A stretch of 64,000 bases of DNA from Streptomyces malaysiensis subsp. samsunensis (GCF_024519315.1 NZ_JANIIC010000042.1:1-64000); one strand, 5' to 3'. Numbered from the stretch's first letter, positions 40,603 through 50,271 are shown. Numbers and translations: made by a program. Notes: generated from the sequence alone by a model not told the origin.

Positions 40603-42060
40603 ATGGGCGTGGCCAACCTCGGCGGCCACTTCGGCACCGTGACCACCAAGCCGGTCCAGGAGTACACCCCCGGCCTGATGGAGAGCTACGACGCCACCGT
40701 GTACATCGGCTCCACCTACTACGGCGACGAGATCCCCGACGCCATACCGGAGGACTTCTACCTGGACACCCTGCTCTCCGAGCGGCCGGTGACCTGGGTC
40801 GGCGAGAACATCTGGAACATGGCGAACTCCGTCAGCCTCCAGGAGTTCGCGTACCGGTACGGATGGGACCCGACCTCGTCGTTCTACGACGTGGACGGCA
40901 GCGTCGGCCAGATCACCAAGGTGAACTACAAGGGCCAGGAGCTCACCCGGAAGATCCCGGCGGGCCAGGACCCCGGTGTTCTGCACCCCCACATCACACC
41001 CGGTGGGGACAACGCCACGGTGACCGAGCTGGCCCAGGCGGTCGACACCGCCGGTGGCGCGGAGAAGAACTCCCCGTGGGCGATCCGCTCCGGCAACCTG
41101 ACCTACGTCGGTGAGATCCCCTTCACCTATGTCTCCGAGTCCGACCGGGTCATCGCCTTCCAGGACCTGCTCTTCGACGCGCTGGCCCCGGACACCGCCG
41201 AGCAGCACCGGGCCATGGTGCGCCTGGAGGACATCACCCCGCTCTCCGACACCACCAGCCTGCGGGCGATCGCGGACTACCTGAAGTCGAAGAACATCGC
41301 CTACGGCATCAATGTCATCCCGGTCTACAGCGACCCCAAGGGCGTACAGAACAACGGTGTGCCGCGCACCGTACGCCTCTCCCAGCGCCCGGCGCTGGTG
41401 AACACGCTCAAGTACATGCTCAGCAACGGCGCGGTGCTGATGGACCACGGCTACACCCATCAGTACGGCAACGTCGACAACCCGTACAACGGGCTCACCG
41501 CCGATGACTTCGAGTTCTTCCGGGCCCATGTGGACGCCACCGACACGGTGGTCTACGACGGTCCGGCGGCCGAGGACTCCGCCGAGTGGGCACAGGAGCG
41601 GGTCACCGCCGCACTGGCCGAGTTCGCGCGGGTGAGCCTGCCCACGCCGAAGCTGTGGACGACTCCGCACTACGCGGCCTCGGCCACCGACTACAAGGTG
41701 TTCGCGCAGAACTTCGCGGCCCGCATGGAGCGTCCGCTGTACTTCTCCGGCACCCTCTCCGGCACCCCGACCGACTCCAGCCGCTACCTGGGGCAGTTCT
41801 TCCCGTACCCGGTCACCGATGTCTACGGCACCAAGGTGCTCCCGGAGAACCTGGGCAGCTACGAGCCCGAGGCCCACAACAACAACCCGCCCCGGCTGGC
41901 GGCCGACCTGATCAACAACGCCAAGGCCAACCTGGCGGTACGGGACGGCTTCGCCAGCTTCTACTACCACCCCTACCAGCCGGTCGAGCCGCTGAAGGAG
42001 ACCGTCGAGGGCATCCTGGCGCTCGGCTACACCTTCGTCAGCCCCGAGAGCCTGATCTGA
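40603..42060 (+). CDS. DUF2334-type secreted polysaccharide-associated protein, 5'-truncated
   Basis: 485 residues from the first in-frame ATG, but the conserved protein begins earlier: codons from 40543 read KTLVLYDTAGPYGHLGELYA in the same frame. No ATG, GTG or TTG lies in frame between the stop at 40330 and 40603, and no signal peptide is encoded. So the N-terminus with its secretion signal is lost. The remainder is intact, with MLSNGAVLMDHGYTHQYGN, TPHYAASATDYKVFAQNF and YYHPYQPVEPLKETVEGILALG. The first and last resemble deacetylase-like (NodB-fold) His/Asp clusters. In related loci such proteins act on or bind exopolysaccharide. The present gene may produce a misplaced cytosolic protein or nothing. 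Confidence 0.75.
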   Translation: MGVANLGGHFGTVTTKPVQEYTPGLMESYDATVYIGSTYYGDEIPDAIPEDFYLDTLLSERPVTWVGENIWNMANSVSLQEFAYRYGWDPTSSFYDVDGSVGQITKVNYKGQELTRKIPAGQDPGVLHPHITPGGDNATVTELAQAVDTAGGAEKNSPWAIRSGNLTYVGEIPFTYVSESDRVIAFQDLLFDALAPDTAEQHRAMVRLEDITPLSDTTSLRAIADYLKSKNIAYGINVIPVYSDPKGVQNNGVPRTVRLSQRPALVNTLKYMLSNGAVLMDHGYTHQYGNVDNPYNGLTADDFEFFRAHVDATDTVVYDGPAAEDSAEWAQERVTAALAEFARVSLPTPKLWTTPHYAASATDYKVFAQNFAARMERPLYFSGTLSGTPTDSSRYLGQFFPYPVTDVYGTKVLPENLGSYEPEAHNNNPPRLAADLINNAKANLAVRDGFASFYYHPYQPVEPLKETVEGILALGYTFVSPESLI

Positions 42061-42093
42061 GCCCGGCCTGATCCACCGTCACACCGTCCGTGT

Positions 42094-42130
42094 GCCGTTC
42101 CCGGTCCGCCCCGCGCGGGCCGGGAACGGC
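42094..42130 (+). terminator. 11-bp hairpin after the DUF2334 gene
   Basis: Arms 42094-42104 and 42120-42130 are perfect complements with a 15-base loop, 34 bases after the stop. No T-run. Confidence 0.75.
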
Positions 42131-42171
42131 CGCGTAGTACCGGGTCCCTGCCCGAGGAAGGCCCTGCCCCG

Positions 42172-43194
42172 ATGAGAGCGCTGAGGCGGGCGACCGCGGC
42201 GGTCACCGCCGCCGTCGCCGTCCTGACCGGATGCTCGTCCGATACGGACGACGACCGGCCCACCCCCCATGGCCAGGTGCGGGGCATCACCCTGCCCGCC
42301 TGGAACACCGATGACTACGACCGCCCCGAGGCCCGTCGCTATCTGCGCCAGATCGCCGGCACCGGCGCCCGGTGGGTGGTCTTCACCCCCACCTGGTACC
42401 AGAACGGGACCCGGCGCTCCACGCCGCACACCACCGAGGAGACCGCGAGCGACCGCAGTGTGCGGCGGATCGTCGGCCTGGCCCACGGCGCCGGGCTGAA
42501 GGTGATGCTCAAACCGCATGTGGACCTGGTGGACGGCGGCGACCGGGCCGGTATCCGGCCCGCCGACCCGGACGCCTGGTTCACCGCGTACCGGCGCTTC
42601 ATCACCCACTACGCCCGGCTGGCCGGCGAACTGGACGTGGAGCAGTTCGCCGTCGGCACCGAACTGGCCGGCACCTCCACCGACCGGCGCCGCTGGACCC
42701 ATGTGATCGACGCGGTGTGCGACACCTACGACGGCACGCTGACCTACGCCGCCAACTACGACGAGTACGCCCGTATCCGCTTCTGGGGCTCCCTCGATCT
42801 GATCGGCATCGACGCCTACTGGCCGCTGGCCGACTCCGCCACCGCCGACCCCGCCCGGCTGGCGAAGGGCTGGAAGCCGATCGTCGCCGAACTCGCCGCG
42901 TTCTCGGCCCGGTTGGACAAGAAGATCCTGTTCACCGAGGCCGGATACGTCAGCCAGCGGGGCACCGCCGCCGAGCCGTACTCCTGGACCGTCAGCGAGC
43001 GCGCGGCGGCGGATGAGCAGTCCGCCGCGTATGACGCGCTGCTGACCGCCCTCGACGGCCGGTCGTGGTGGGCCGGGGTGTGCTGGTGGATGTGGGACGA
43101 CTGGCCGGACAGCGGCGAGACCGCGCCCCGGCTGGCCTACACCCCCCATGGCAAACCCGCCGAGCAGGTGCTGCGCCGCTGGTGGCGGGCGTGA
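42172..43194 (+). CDS. Lipoprotein glycoside hydrolase, GH113-like TIM barrel
   Basis: 340 residues with a lipoprotein signal: hydrophobic AAVTAAVAVLTGCSS with the lipobox Cys at about 22. The mature part is a TIM barrel: GITLPAWNTDDYDRPEA, GLKVMLKPHVDLVDGG, Glu164 in AVGTELAG and Glu256 in LFTEAGY, placed as acid/base and nucleophile of clan GH-A. The closest known activity is beta-mannanase (GH113), but a role in trimming the self-made exopolysaccharide is equally likely given the neighbours. ATG start with GAGGAAGG about 16-20 bases upstream, a weak fit. Downstream hairpin at 43229. Confidence 0.8.
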   Translation: MRALRRATAAVTAAVAVLTGCSSDTDDDRPTPHGQVRGITLPAWNTDDYDRPEARRYLRQIAGTGARWVVFTPTWYQNGTRRSTPHTTEETASDRSVRRIVGLAHGAGLKVMLKPHVDLVDGGDRAGIRPADPDAWFTAYRRFITHYARLAGELDVEQFAVGTELAGTSTDRRRWTHVIDAVCDTYDGTLTYAANYDEYARIRFWGSLDLIGIDAYWPLADSATADPARLAKGWKPIVAELAAFSARLDKKILFTEAGYVSQRGTAAEPYSWTVSERAAADEQSAAYDALLTALDGRSWWAGVCWWMWDDWPDSGETAPRLAYTPHGKPAEQVLRRWWRA

Positions 43195-43228
43195 CCCGGG
43201 AGGTGTGGGCCGACCGCCGCCGGTCCTG

Positions 43229-43256
43229 AGGAGCGGTTCTCGCCGGAGCCGCTCCT
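43229..43256 (+). terminator. 8-bp hairpin after the GH113-like gene
   Basis: AGGAGCGG (43229-43236) pairs with CCGCTCCT (43249-43256) across 12 bases, 35 bases after the stop. Confidence 0.6.
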
Positions 43257-43366
43257 GCCAGGGGCGGCTGTCGTGCGGGACACCCGCGACAGCCCGCAGA
43301 TGGCCTCGACCCCTCCGACCGCTTCGGCAACCGCGATTCCGGCCGCCGACCGCCTACGATCCCGCT

Positions 43367-43801
43367 GTGGCCCACTTCCGCATCCAGCGGCGCTCCCCGC
43401 TGCCCGCCGGCGAGACCTGGCGACGGCTCACCGACTGGCGGCGCCACGGCGCCCATGTACCACTGAGCGGCGTCACCGTGCGTCCGGAGGGGCCGACCCG
43501 GGTGGGCACGGTGGTCGTGGTGCGCACCGGTGTGGGCCCCGCCGGATTCGACGACCCCATGGAGGTCGTGCGCTGGGATCCACCCGCCGGTGACGCTCCC
43601 GGTGGGTGCAGGCTGGAGAAGCGTGGCCCGGTGGTCCTGGGGTGGGCCGAGATCGAGGTGCGCCCCCGGGGCGGCGGGTCCGAGGTGGAGTGGCGCGAGG
43701 AGGTGCGGCTACGGGGGCTGCCCCGGCTGTTCGACCCGCCCACGGCCTGGTCCGGCCGACTGCTTTTCGGCCGTGTGGTCGACGCGCTGCTCAAACAGTG
43801 A
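43367..43801 (+). CDS. SRPBCC-fold (polyketide cyclase/START-like) protein
   Basis: 144 residues beginning AHFRIQRRSPLPAGETWRRLTDWRRHG, with the helix-grip pattern ending LRGLPRLFDPPTAWSGRLLFGRVVDALL. These small proteins bind hydrophobic ligands, but no catalytic site is evident. GTG start at 43367 has no Shine-Dalgarno. TACGAT at 43355-43360, six bases before it, suggests a leaderless mRNA starting at the GTG. The longer frame from 43148 overlaps the previous gene and was not chosen. Function unknown. Confidence 0.72.
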   Translation: MAHFRIQRRSPLPAGETWRRLTDWRRHGAHVPLSGVTVRPEGPTRVGTVVVVRTGVGPAGFDDPMEVVRWDPPAGDAPGGCRLEKRGPVVLGWAEIEVRPRGGGSEVEWREEVRLRGLPRLFDPPTAWSGRLLFGRVVDALLKQ

Positions 43802-44030
43802 CGGGCGCCCGTCTCGAACGTATGAGTCGCTCTTCAAGTGGACTGCCCCGTAAGGCGTTTGACGGCCATCGCCCGGCACGATCATCCGCGCTCGCGGCTG
43901 GGTAGGGATACGCCGGGGCCCATATCGCCCACGGCCCCCAGCACCCAGCACCCCGTACGGCGCACCGCACCCGTCCCGGCATCACCGCACCGTCCCCGAA
44001 GGCCGCCGAATGCCACGGAGGAGATGGCCC

Positions 44031-45998
44031 ATGCGCAGTCGCTCCAGCACCCTGGCCCGCGTCACGGTGTTGTTCACCCTGCTCGCCCTGCTGCTGCCCA
44101 CCGGCGCGGCCGCCACCGCGGCCACCGCCCCCGGGCCACTGCCGGTCGTCACCCCGCGCCCGCAGGAGATGTCCCGCATCGGAGCGGATGTCCATGTCCC
44201 CGACCGGGTCCGCCTCGTCATCGCGGACGGTGTGGACCGCCCGACGCGTGATCTGATCACCTCGGTGCTCCGCCGCGCGGGGGCCTCGCGCATTCAGGAC
44301 GGCGCTGGGCCGAAGCTGACCGTGACCGTCGGCCGGATCGCCGATCCACGGGTCGTGCGGGCGCTGCGGGCCGCCGGGGGCCGGGTGCCGGGCGGCCCGC
44401 TTCCGGCCGAGGGCTATGCGCTCACCGCGGGAGGTACCTCGGTGGCGCTCGCGGGCGCGGACTCGGACGGCGTATACTACGCGGCGCAGACGCTGCGTCA
44501 GCTGGTTTCCGGCCACCGGGCGATCGCGTCCGTCTCGGTGGCCGACCATCCGCTGATGCCGCTGCGCGGGGTGATCGAGGGCTTCTACGGAAGCCCCTGG
44601 ACCCACGCCGAGCGGATGGACCAGCTGGCGTTCTACGGGGACGTCAAGATGAACACCTACATCTACGCGCCGAAGGACGACCCCTACCACCGGGAGAAGT
44701 GGCGCGAACCGTACCCGGCCGCCGAACTCGCGGAGCTCGGCGAGCTCGTCCGGCAGGCCACCGACCACCATGTGCGGTTCACCTTCGCCGTCTCCCCGGG
44801 GAACTCCATCTGCTACAGCGACCCCGCCGACATCGCCGCGCTGGAGGCCAAGCTGGACGCGGTCTACGACTTCGGGGTGCGCAGCTTCTCCATGCCGCTG
44901 GACGACATCAGCTACACCCGCTGGAACTGCGAGTCCGACCGCGCCACTTACGGAGACCCCTCGTCGAAGGCCGCCGCCGAGGCGCAGTCCGACCTGCTCA
45001 ACACGGTGCAGAAGGCGTACCTGGACGAACGGGCGGACACCAGGCCGCTCCAGATGGTGCCGACCGAGTACGGGGACGTCACCGACACTCCGTACAAGCG
45101 TGTTCTGCGCGAGCGGCTGGACGCGCGGGTCGAGGTGATGTGGACCGGAACGGATGTGGTGCCGCCGCGCATCACCGTCGCCGACGCGGAGCGGGCCGCG
45201 GGAGTGTGGGGGCGGAAGGTCTTCGTCTGGGACAACTACCCGGTCAACGACTACGGCCAGGCCGAGGGAAGATTGTTGCTCGCTCCGTACGACGCCCGTG
45301 AGCCCGGACTGCACCGGCAGCTCTCGGGTCTGGTCCTCAACCCGATGAACCAGGCCGCCGCCAGCAAGGTGGCCCTCTTCGGCGGAGCGGACTTCGCCTG
45401 GAACGACACGGGCTACGACGCCACCCGCACCTGGGAGGCCGCCGCCCGCCACCTCGCCGGGAGCGCCCCTGGCACGCGGCCGGGGCGTTCGGACGACACC
45501 GTTCGCTCGCTGCTGGCCTTCTTCGACACCCAGCATCTCGCGCCCACCTTCGGCGCCGAACCCTGGCAGCCGCAGGCCCCCGAACTCGCCGCCCGGCTCG
45601 ACCGGTTCCGTACCGCCTGGGAGGCGGGGCACGAGCGGACGGCCCTGCGCGATCTGCGCCCGTACGCCAGGCTGCTGGCCGAGGCCCCCGAGCGCATCAG
45701 GGCCGGGGTGGCCGACCGGGGATTCGTGGCGGACAGCGCGCCCTGGCTCGAGGCGCTGTCGCTGTGGGGGCGCGCCTTCGAGCGCACCCTGGACGCGCTG
45801 GGCGCCCGTCTCGACGGCCACGACGCCGATGCGGCCCGGTGGTTCGCCGGGGCGGCGGCCGACGCGAGGCGGGCCGGGGAGATCCGCACCATCCCGGGCG
45901 AGACCCGACCCGAGGGGCCGGTGCGCATCGCCGACGGGGTGCTCGACACATTCATCGCCGAGTCGGCCGAGTCGGCGGAACCGGCGGAGACCGGCTGA
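44031..45998 (+). CDS. Secreted GH84 beta-N-acetylglucosaminidase (NagJ/hyaluronidase-like)
   Basis: ATG at 44031 with GGAGGAG seven bases upstream gives 655 residues. A signal peptide (VLFTLLALLLPTGAAATA) is followed by a small N-domain (PVVTPRPQEM to YYAAQTLRQLV), then the GH84 barrel: RGVIEGFYGSPWTHAERM and YIYAPKDDPYHREKWRE. Asp291-Asp292 (MPLDDISY) are the catalytic pair for substrate-assisted hydrolysis. It removes terminal beta-GlcNAc from extracellular glycans. A helical C-terminal domain follows. It could turn over GlcNAc polymer made by the damaged neighbouring locus, though it has its own transcription unit. Confidence 0.9.
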   Translation: MRSRSSTLARVTVLFTLLALLLPTGAAATAATAPGPLPVVTPRPQEMSRIGADVHVPDRVRLVIADGVDRPTRDLITSVLRRAGASRIQDGAGPKLTVTVGRIADPRVVRALRAAGGRVPGGPLPAEGYALTAGGTSVALAGADSDGVYYAAQTLRQLVSGHRAIASVSVADHPLMPLRGVIEGFYGSPWTHAERMDQLAFYGDVKMNTYIYAPKDDPYHREKWREPYPAAELAELGELVRQATDHHVRFTFAVSPGNSICYSDPADIAALEAKLDAVYDFGVRSFSMPLDDISYTRWNCESDRATYGDPSSKAAAEAQSDLLNTVQKAYLDERADTRPLQMVPTEYGDVTDTPYKRVLRERLDARVEVMWTGTDVVPPRITVADAERAAGVWGRKVFVWDNYPVNDYGQAEGRLLLAPYDAREPGLHRQLSGLVLNPMNQAAASKVALFGGADFAWNDTGYDATRTWEAAARHLAGSAPGTRPGRSDDTVRSLLAFFDTQHLAPTFGAEPWQPQAPELAARLDRFRTAWEAGHERTALRDLRPYARLLAEAPERIRAGVADRGFVADSAPWLEALSLWGRAFERTLDALGARLDGHDADAARWFAGAAADARRAGEIRTIPGETRPEGPVRIADGVLDTFIAESAESAEPAETG

Positions 45999-46054
45999 AC
46001 TGCCCTGACCCCGCCCGGGTTGTCGAAGCGCTCGCGCGTCCCCCCAAGGGGGTG

Positions 46055-46083
46055 GTGACTCTAGGGTGATCATGCACTACGCT
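46055..46083 (+). promoter_or_regulatory. Promoter for a leaderless FAD oxidoreductase mRNA
   Basis: GTGACT (46055-46060) and TACGCT (46078-46083) are 17 bases apart, and the ATG lies 7 bases after the -10. No Shine-Dalgarno is present, so transcription probably starts at or next to the ATG. Confidence 0.6.
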
Positions 46084-46090
46084 CCGTAGT

Positions 46091-47452
46091 ATGGGGGTTT
46101 TGGGGGAACAAACGGGGCGAGGGACCGCGGTAGTGATCGGCGGAGGTCTCGCCGGGATGCTGGCCGCATGGGCGCTGCGTGGATATGCCGAGCGCATTGT
46201 CGTCGTCGAGCGCGACCGCTATCCCGAGCGGCCCGCGTTCCGCTCGGGCGTTCCGCAGGGGCGCCACGCGCATCTGCTGCTCGAGGCCGGACACCGGGCG
46301 CTGGAGGAGCTGATGCCCGGTGCGCGCGAGGAGTTGCGGGCCGCCGGTGCGGTGCGCGTTCCGATGTCGGGTGTGCGCTGGCTGAGCGCGGCCGGATGGC
46401 TCGCGAAGTACGAGAGCGAGATCGCGTTCCTCTCGTGCACCAGACCGCTGCTCGACCACACCGTGCTGCGCCGGGTGCGCGGTGAGCCCACGGTGCGCTG
46501 GCTGGAGAACACGGACGTCGTCGGACTCCTCGGCACACCGGCCGAGGTGACGGGCGTCCAGGTCCGGGCGCGTGGCGACGCCCGCGCCCAGGTGCGCGAG
46601 GTGCGCGCGGAGATGGTGGTGGACGCCTCCGGGCGCACCTCCTGGCTCCCCTCTTGGCTGGCCCAGCTGGGCTGCCCGCCCGCCCCCGAGGAGCGCGTCG
46701 ACGCGGGCGTGTCGTACGTGAGCCGGCTGTACCACCGCGCGGCCGGGCCGGATCCCGGCTTCGACGCGCTCTATCTCCAGACCAGGGCCCCCGACGTGCC
46801 CAGGCTCGGTGTGGTGCTGCCCGTGGAGGACGGCCGGTGGATCGCCAGCCTCGGCAGTATGCGCGGTGCGCAGGCCGAGCCCGGTACGGCCGGTTTCGAC
46901 CGGCAGCTGCGGCTGCTGCGCGACCCGAGCCTGCGCGAGCTGCTGGTCCGGGCCGAGCCCGCCGGTGCGGTCCGCGGCTTCTGGCCCGGCCCGGGTGTGC
47001 GGCGTCACTACGAGCGCCGGGCGCCGGGCGGCCTGGTGGTCATCGGAGACGCCGTGTGCACCTTCAACCCGGTCTACGGCCAGGGCATCACCGTGGCCGC
47101 GCTCGGCGCCCGCGCCCTGCGGGCCGCCGCCGAGCGCCACGGCTCCATCGGCCACCGTATGGCGGACACCGCCCGTAAGGGCATCGCGGCCGCCACCAAC
47201 ACCGCCTGGATGCTGTCCTCCAGTGAGGATGTGCGCTTCCCCGCCACCACCGGCGGCCCCGCCGGACTGCCGGTCCGCGCCCAGCACCGCTATCTGGACC
47301 GGGTCATCCGGCGGGCCACCGTCGACCCGGCGGTCTGCAACGCCCTGCACGAGGTGATGTCCCTGGTCGCAGCCCCTACCGCGCTGATGCGCCCCGCCGT
47401 CCTGAGGTCCGTTCTACGCGGGGGAGGGAGCGGCCGACCCGCATCCCCCTAG
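46091..47452 (+). CDS. FAD-dependent oxidoreductase/monooxygenase
   Basis: 453 residues. The N-terminal dinucleotide motif is VIGGGLAGMLAAWAL (about 15-29), and the second FAD contact is GDAVCTFNPVYGQGITVA, the GDA-P motif of class A flavin monooxygenases. Between them lies VPQGRHAHLLLEAG, common in a geranylgeranyl-reductase/halogenase-like subgroup. A hydroxylase, epoxidase or reductase role is possible; the substrate is unknown. It appears leaderless (promoter at 46055-46083). A short C-terminal tail ends in Ser/Gly/Pro. No partner gene is adjacent. Confidence 0.82.
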   Translation: MGVLGEQTGRGTAVVIGGGLAGMLAAWALRGYAERIVVVERDRYPERPAFRSGVPQGRHAHLLLEAGHRALEELMPGAREELRAAGAVRVPMSGVRWLSAAGWLAKYESEIAFLSCTRPLLDHTVLRRVRGEPTVRWLENTDVVGLLGTPAEVTGVQVRARGDARAQVREVRAEMVVDASGRTSWLPSWLAQLGCPPAPEERVDAGVSYVSRLYHRAAGPDPGFDALYLQTRAPDVPRLGVVLPVEDGRWIASLGSMRGAQAEPGTAGFDRQLRLLRDPSLRELLVRAEPAGAVRGFWPGPGVRRHYERRAPGGLVVIGDAVCTFNPVYGQGITVAALGARALRAAAERHGSIGHRMADTARKGIAAATNTAWMLSSSEDVRFPATTGGPAGLPVRAQHRYLDRVIRRATVDPAVCNALHEVMSLVAAPTALMRPAVLRSVLRGGGSGRPASP

Positions 47453-47586
47453 TGATCGTCGCGGCATACGGACGGTGCTGGTGGACCGCCCTAGCATCGG
47501 CAGCATCCGGGTGTTGAGGCCACACCGGACCCATGCCCCGACCCATGTCAACGGACCACCAGACGGCGCCCCATCAGGAGCACAGC

Positions 47587-50271
47587 GTGCGAGCGACTTT
47601 CGCGGATTTCGCCATCGATCCGCCTCGATTCGGCAATGCCACGGCCCGGTACGCAAAGTGCCATCCCGACCGTGACCGGCTCGCGATCGGCGCGGGCGCG
47701 AGTGTCGAACTCGACTTCGCTCTGGACCGCGACGAGCTGCCGGAGCAGCTGACGCTGACCCTGATCGCACGGGTCTCACCACTGGGGGAATCCCTGGGAT
47801 GCGCGCCGATCGACATCACCGTCAACGGGCATGCGGTGATCGAGCAGTTCACCGTGCCCGGTGGCGCCCGGCCCCGGGAGGTGGCGTTCGCGGTCCCCGG
47901 TGAGGCGCTGGTGGCGGGCGCGAACACGCTGTACGTCCGTGGCTGCGACGAGGCGCGCGGCCTGCTCTGGCTGTACCGGATCACCGTCGAGCCCTCGCGC
48001 ATCTGCGCCCGTATGCACCTCATGGCGGAGGAGCAGCGCGACGAGGCCGCGGTGTGGGCCTATCGCACCGAGTGGCGCGCCCCGGGCTCGGCCGCCTGGC
48101 GGCCCGCCCCGCGGCTGCTGGTCCATCTCGACCGGGGCGAGGGCTCGCTCCCGGTCCGGCTCGCCTGGCGCGGGCAGGACGGCGCGGAGGCGTCGATCGG
48201 CTTCCAGCCGGCGATGACCGAGTTCTACGGACACCGGCGGGCCGCCGACGGCGCGCTCACCGAGTACCGGGGGGCGCTGGAAGGGCGTTCATCGCTCCGG
48301 GACAGCGCGTTGGAGGAGGTGATGCACCGCTTCCGCACGGTGGAGGGCGGCGGGGCCGGGGGCCGCCACCTCGGCCAGGAGCTGCGTCTGCTGATCGAGG
48401 ACGGGGGACCGCCCGTCGAGCGGGTCATCTGGGGCGACCCGTCGGGGCACTCGGGCACGGTGTCGCTGCTCGCCGCCGAGCCAGGCCCGGAGGCCGAGGT
48501 GACCGACCTGGTCACCAGGGTCCGGGCGCACAGCGAGTTCACCGAGGCGGGCGAGGTGGCGGAGAACCTGCTGCACGACTCATGGCACAAGTGGCTCGGC
48601 CATGGCGACAGCGCCTGGCTGGAGTTCACCCTGCGGCGCCCGGCCGCCGTCGGTCACTACGTCCTGACCTCGGCGAACGACGTCCCGGGCCGCGATCCCA
48701 GGGACTGGACCTTCAAGGGTTCCGACGACGGGGAGCACTGGGTGGACCTCGACTTCCGCATCGAGGAGAGCTTCGCGCACCGCCATCAGCCCAGGGGATT
48801 CACCTTCCCCGCCCGTACGCCCTATCGCCACTACCGCCTGGAGATCACCCGGAACGCGGGGGAGGACCAGATCCAGCTCTCCCAGGTCCGGCTCTTCACC
48901 TCCGCGCCCCAGCCGAAGGGCTTCATCGGCCACTACCAGCGGGCGGGCGAGGCGCCCACCGGATACCGCGGCACATCGGTGACGGCCGCCCCGGAGCCGG
49001 AGTCCGCGGCGGCATTGCCGCGGGCCATCGAGCAGTGGCGGTCGTATCTCGCGGAGTACAGCGCGACCATCCTGCGGGTGGCCGACGAGGAGGAGCTGAG
49101 CGAGGTCGGCGACGAGCAGCGGGCCGCCGGCTGGCTCGGGTTCGAGGGCGCGGACGAGGAGAGCGTCCTCGCCCTGGAGGAGCGGCTCGGCACCCGGCTC
49201 CCGCCCAGCTATCGAGCCTTCCTGGGTGCCTCCGACGGCTGGCTGAACATCAGCCCGTTCATGTGGCGGATGCGGACGGCCAAGGCGGTCGGCTGGCTGC
49301 GCGAGGCCGACTACGAGACCTGGCGTGTCATCCGGGGCGGCGAGGGCGACGACTGGGACGACACCGCGTTCATGGACCGGGCGCTGCTGATCTCCGAGGA
49401 GGGGGACGCCCAGCACTGGCTGCTGGACCCTGCCGATGTGTCCGAGGACGGGGAGTGGGCCGCCTACATCTGGGCGAGCTGGTATCCGGCCCTGGGGGAC
49501 CGGCACGCCTCGTTCGCCGAGCTGGTCGCCGAGGAGCGCACCGGCTTCGAGGACCAGGCGGCCCCCGAGGTCCGTACGGCGCGTCCCGAGAGCGCCGAGG
49601 AGCTGGTGGCCGAGGGCAGGGCGCAGGCCCTGCGGGGCGAGGTGCGCAAGGCGATGGCCACCTTCGAGCAGGCCACGGTCAAGGGGTCGGGCGCGGGCGC
49701 GTATCTGGGGATCATCCTGGGGGCGTTCCTCGACATCAGCGCCGCCCACCACTGGATACGCACCGGCATCCTCGGCAACGCGCACGTCATGGAGGCGATC
49801 GGCATGGAACAGTTACGGGCCGAGGCCGCCCCGCTCTATCTGCGCTGTGCGGCCGAGGAGTGGACCGGCGCCCCCGGCGGCTATCTCCCGGCCCTCGGTG
49901 ACATCCTGCCGCGGCTCCCGGAGGGCGTCGACGGTGTCGTGGGCGCGGGCGGTGTGGCCGCCGGTGGCGCCGCCACCGAGGGCGACGACACCGCCGCCTG
50001 GATGGCCAGGGCCGCCGCCTTCGTCCCGCCGGCCCTGCCCGAATCCCGCACCTTCCAGCAGGCCCTGGACCTGGCCAGGGCACTGGCCGACCGCGGTGCC
50101 ACCGATCAGTCGTGGGCCGTGATCGAGGCCGCCCTGCCCCACTGGCACGGCGACTCCCCGCACCGCATCGCCCCGGTCGTCCTTCTCACCGATCCGGCCT
50201 TCCGCGAGGTGATCACCCCGGCCCGGGCGCGTCGCGTCGTCACCACGCCCCGCGGGGAGTTCCGCGAGTAG
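47587..50271 (+). CDS. Large discoidin (F5/8C) plus SMI1/KNR4-domain protein
   Basis: GTG at 47587 is chosen for AGGAG six bases upstream; it gives 894 residues. No signal peptide or membrane segment. The N-terminal 300 residues are beta-rich and unrecognised. A discoidin-like domain spans about 328-438 (DSWHKWLGHGDSAWLEF, DWTFKGSDDGEHWVDL, YRHYRLEITRNAG). An SMI1/KNR4 domain spans about 515-640 (LGFEGADEESVLALEERLG, PPSYRAFLGASDGW). The C-terminal third is helical and Ala-rich. SMI1/KNR4 proteins often neutralise toxins or bridge signalling complexes; here no toxin is adjacent. A TTA codon (49813-49815, residue 743) suggests bldA control. Function unknown. Confidence 0.8.
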   Translation: MRATFADFAIDPPRFGNATARYAKCHPDRDRLAIGAGASVELDFALDRDELPEQLTLTLIARVSPLGESLGCAPIDITVNGHAVIEQFTVPGGARPREVAFAVPGEALVAGANTLYVRGCDEARGLLWLYRITVEPSRICARMHLMAEEQRDEAAVWAYRTEWRAPGSAAWRPAPRLLVHLDRGEGSLPVRLAWRGQDGAEASIGFQPAMTEFYGHRRAADGALTEYRGALEGRSSLRDSALEEVMHRFRTVEGGGAGGRHLGQELRLLIEDGGPPVERVIWGDPSGHSGTVSLLAAEPGPEAEVTDLVTRVRAHSEFTEAGEVAENLLHDSWHKWLGHGDSAWLEFTLRRPAAVGHYVLTSANDVPGRDPRDWTFKGSDDGEHWVDLDFRIEESFAHRHQPRGFTFPARTPYRHYRLEITRNAGEDQIQLSQVRLFTSAPQPKGFIGHYQRAGEAPTGYRGTSVTAAPEPESAAALPRAIEQWRSYLAEYSATILRVADEEELSEVGDEQRAAGWLGFEGADEESVLALEERLGTRLPPSYRAFLGASDGWLNISPFMWRMRTAKAVGWLREADYETWRVIRGGEGDDWDDTAFMDRALLISEEGDAQHWLLDPADVSEDGEWAAYIWASWYPALGDRHASFAELVAEERTGFEDQAAPEVRTARPESAEELVAEGRAQALRGEVRKAMATFEQATVKGSGAGAYLGIILGAFLDISAAHHWIRTGILGNAHVMEAIGMEQLRAEAAPLYLRCAAEEWTGAPGGYLPALGDILPRLPEGVDGVVGAGGVAAGGAATEGDDTAAWMARAAAFVPPALPESRTFQQALDLARALADRGATDQSWAVIEAALPHWHGDSPHRIAPVVLLTDPAFREVITPARARRVVTTPRGEFRE

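Noticed and set aside
40250..40642. Plus-strand frames that might supply a signal peptide for the DUF2334 protein
   Set aside because: Both alternative frames lack a hydrophobic stretch and would not join the conserved frame.
43791..46073. 760-codon minus-strand open frame over the GH84 gene
   Set aside because: Antisense shadow; the GH84 catalytic motifs and signal peptide are on the plus strand.
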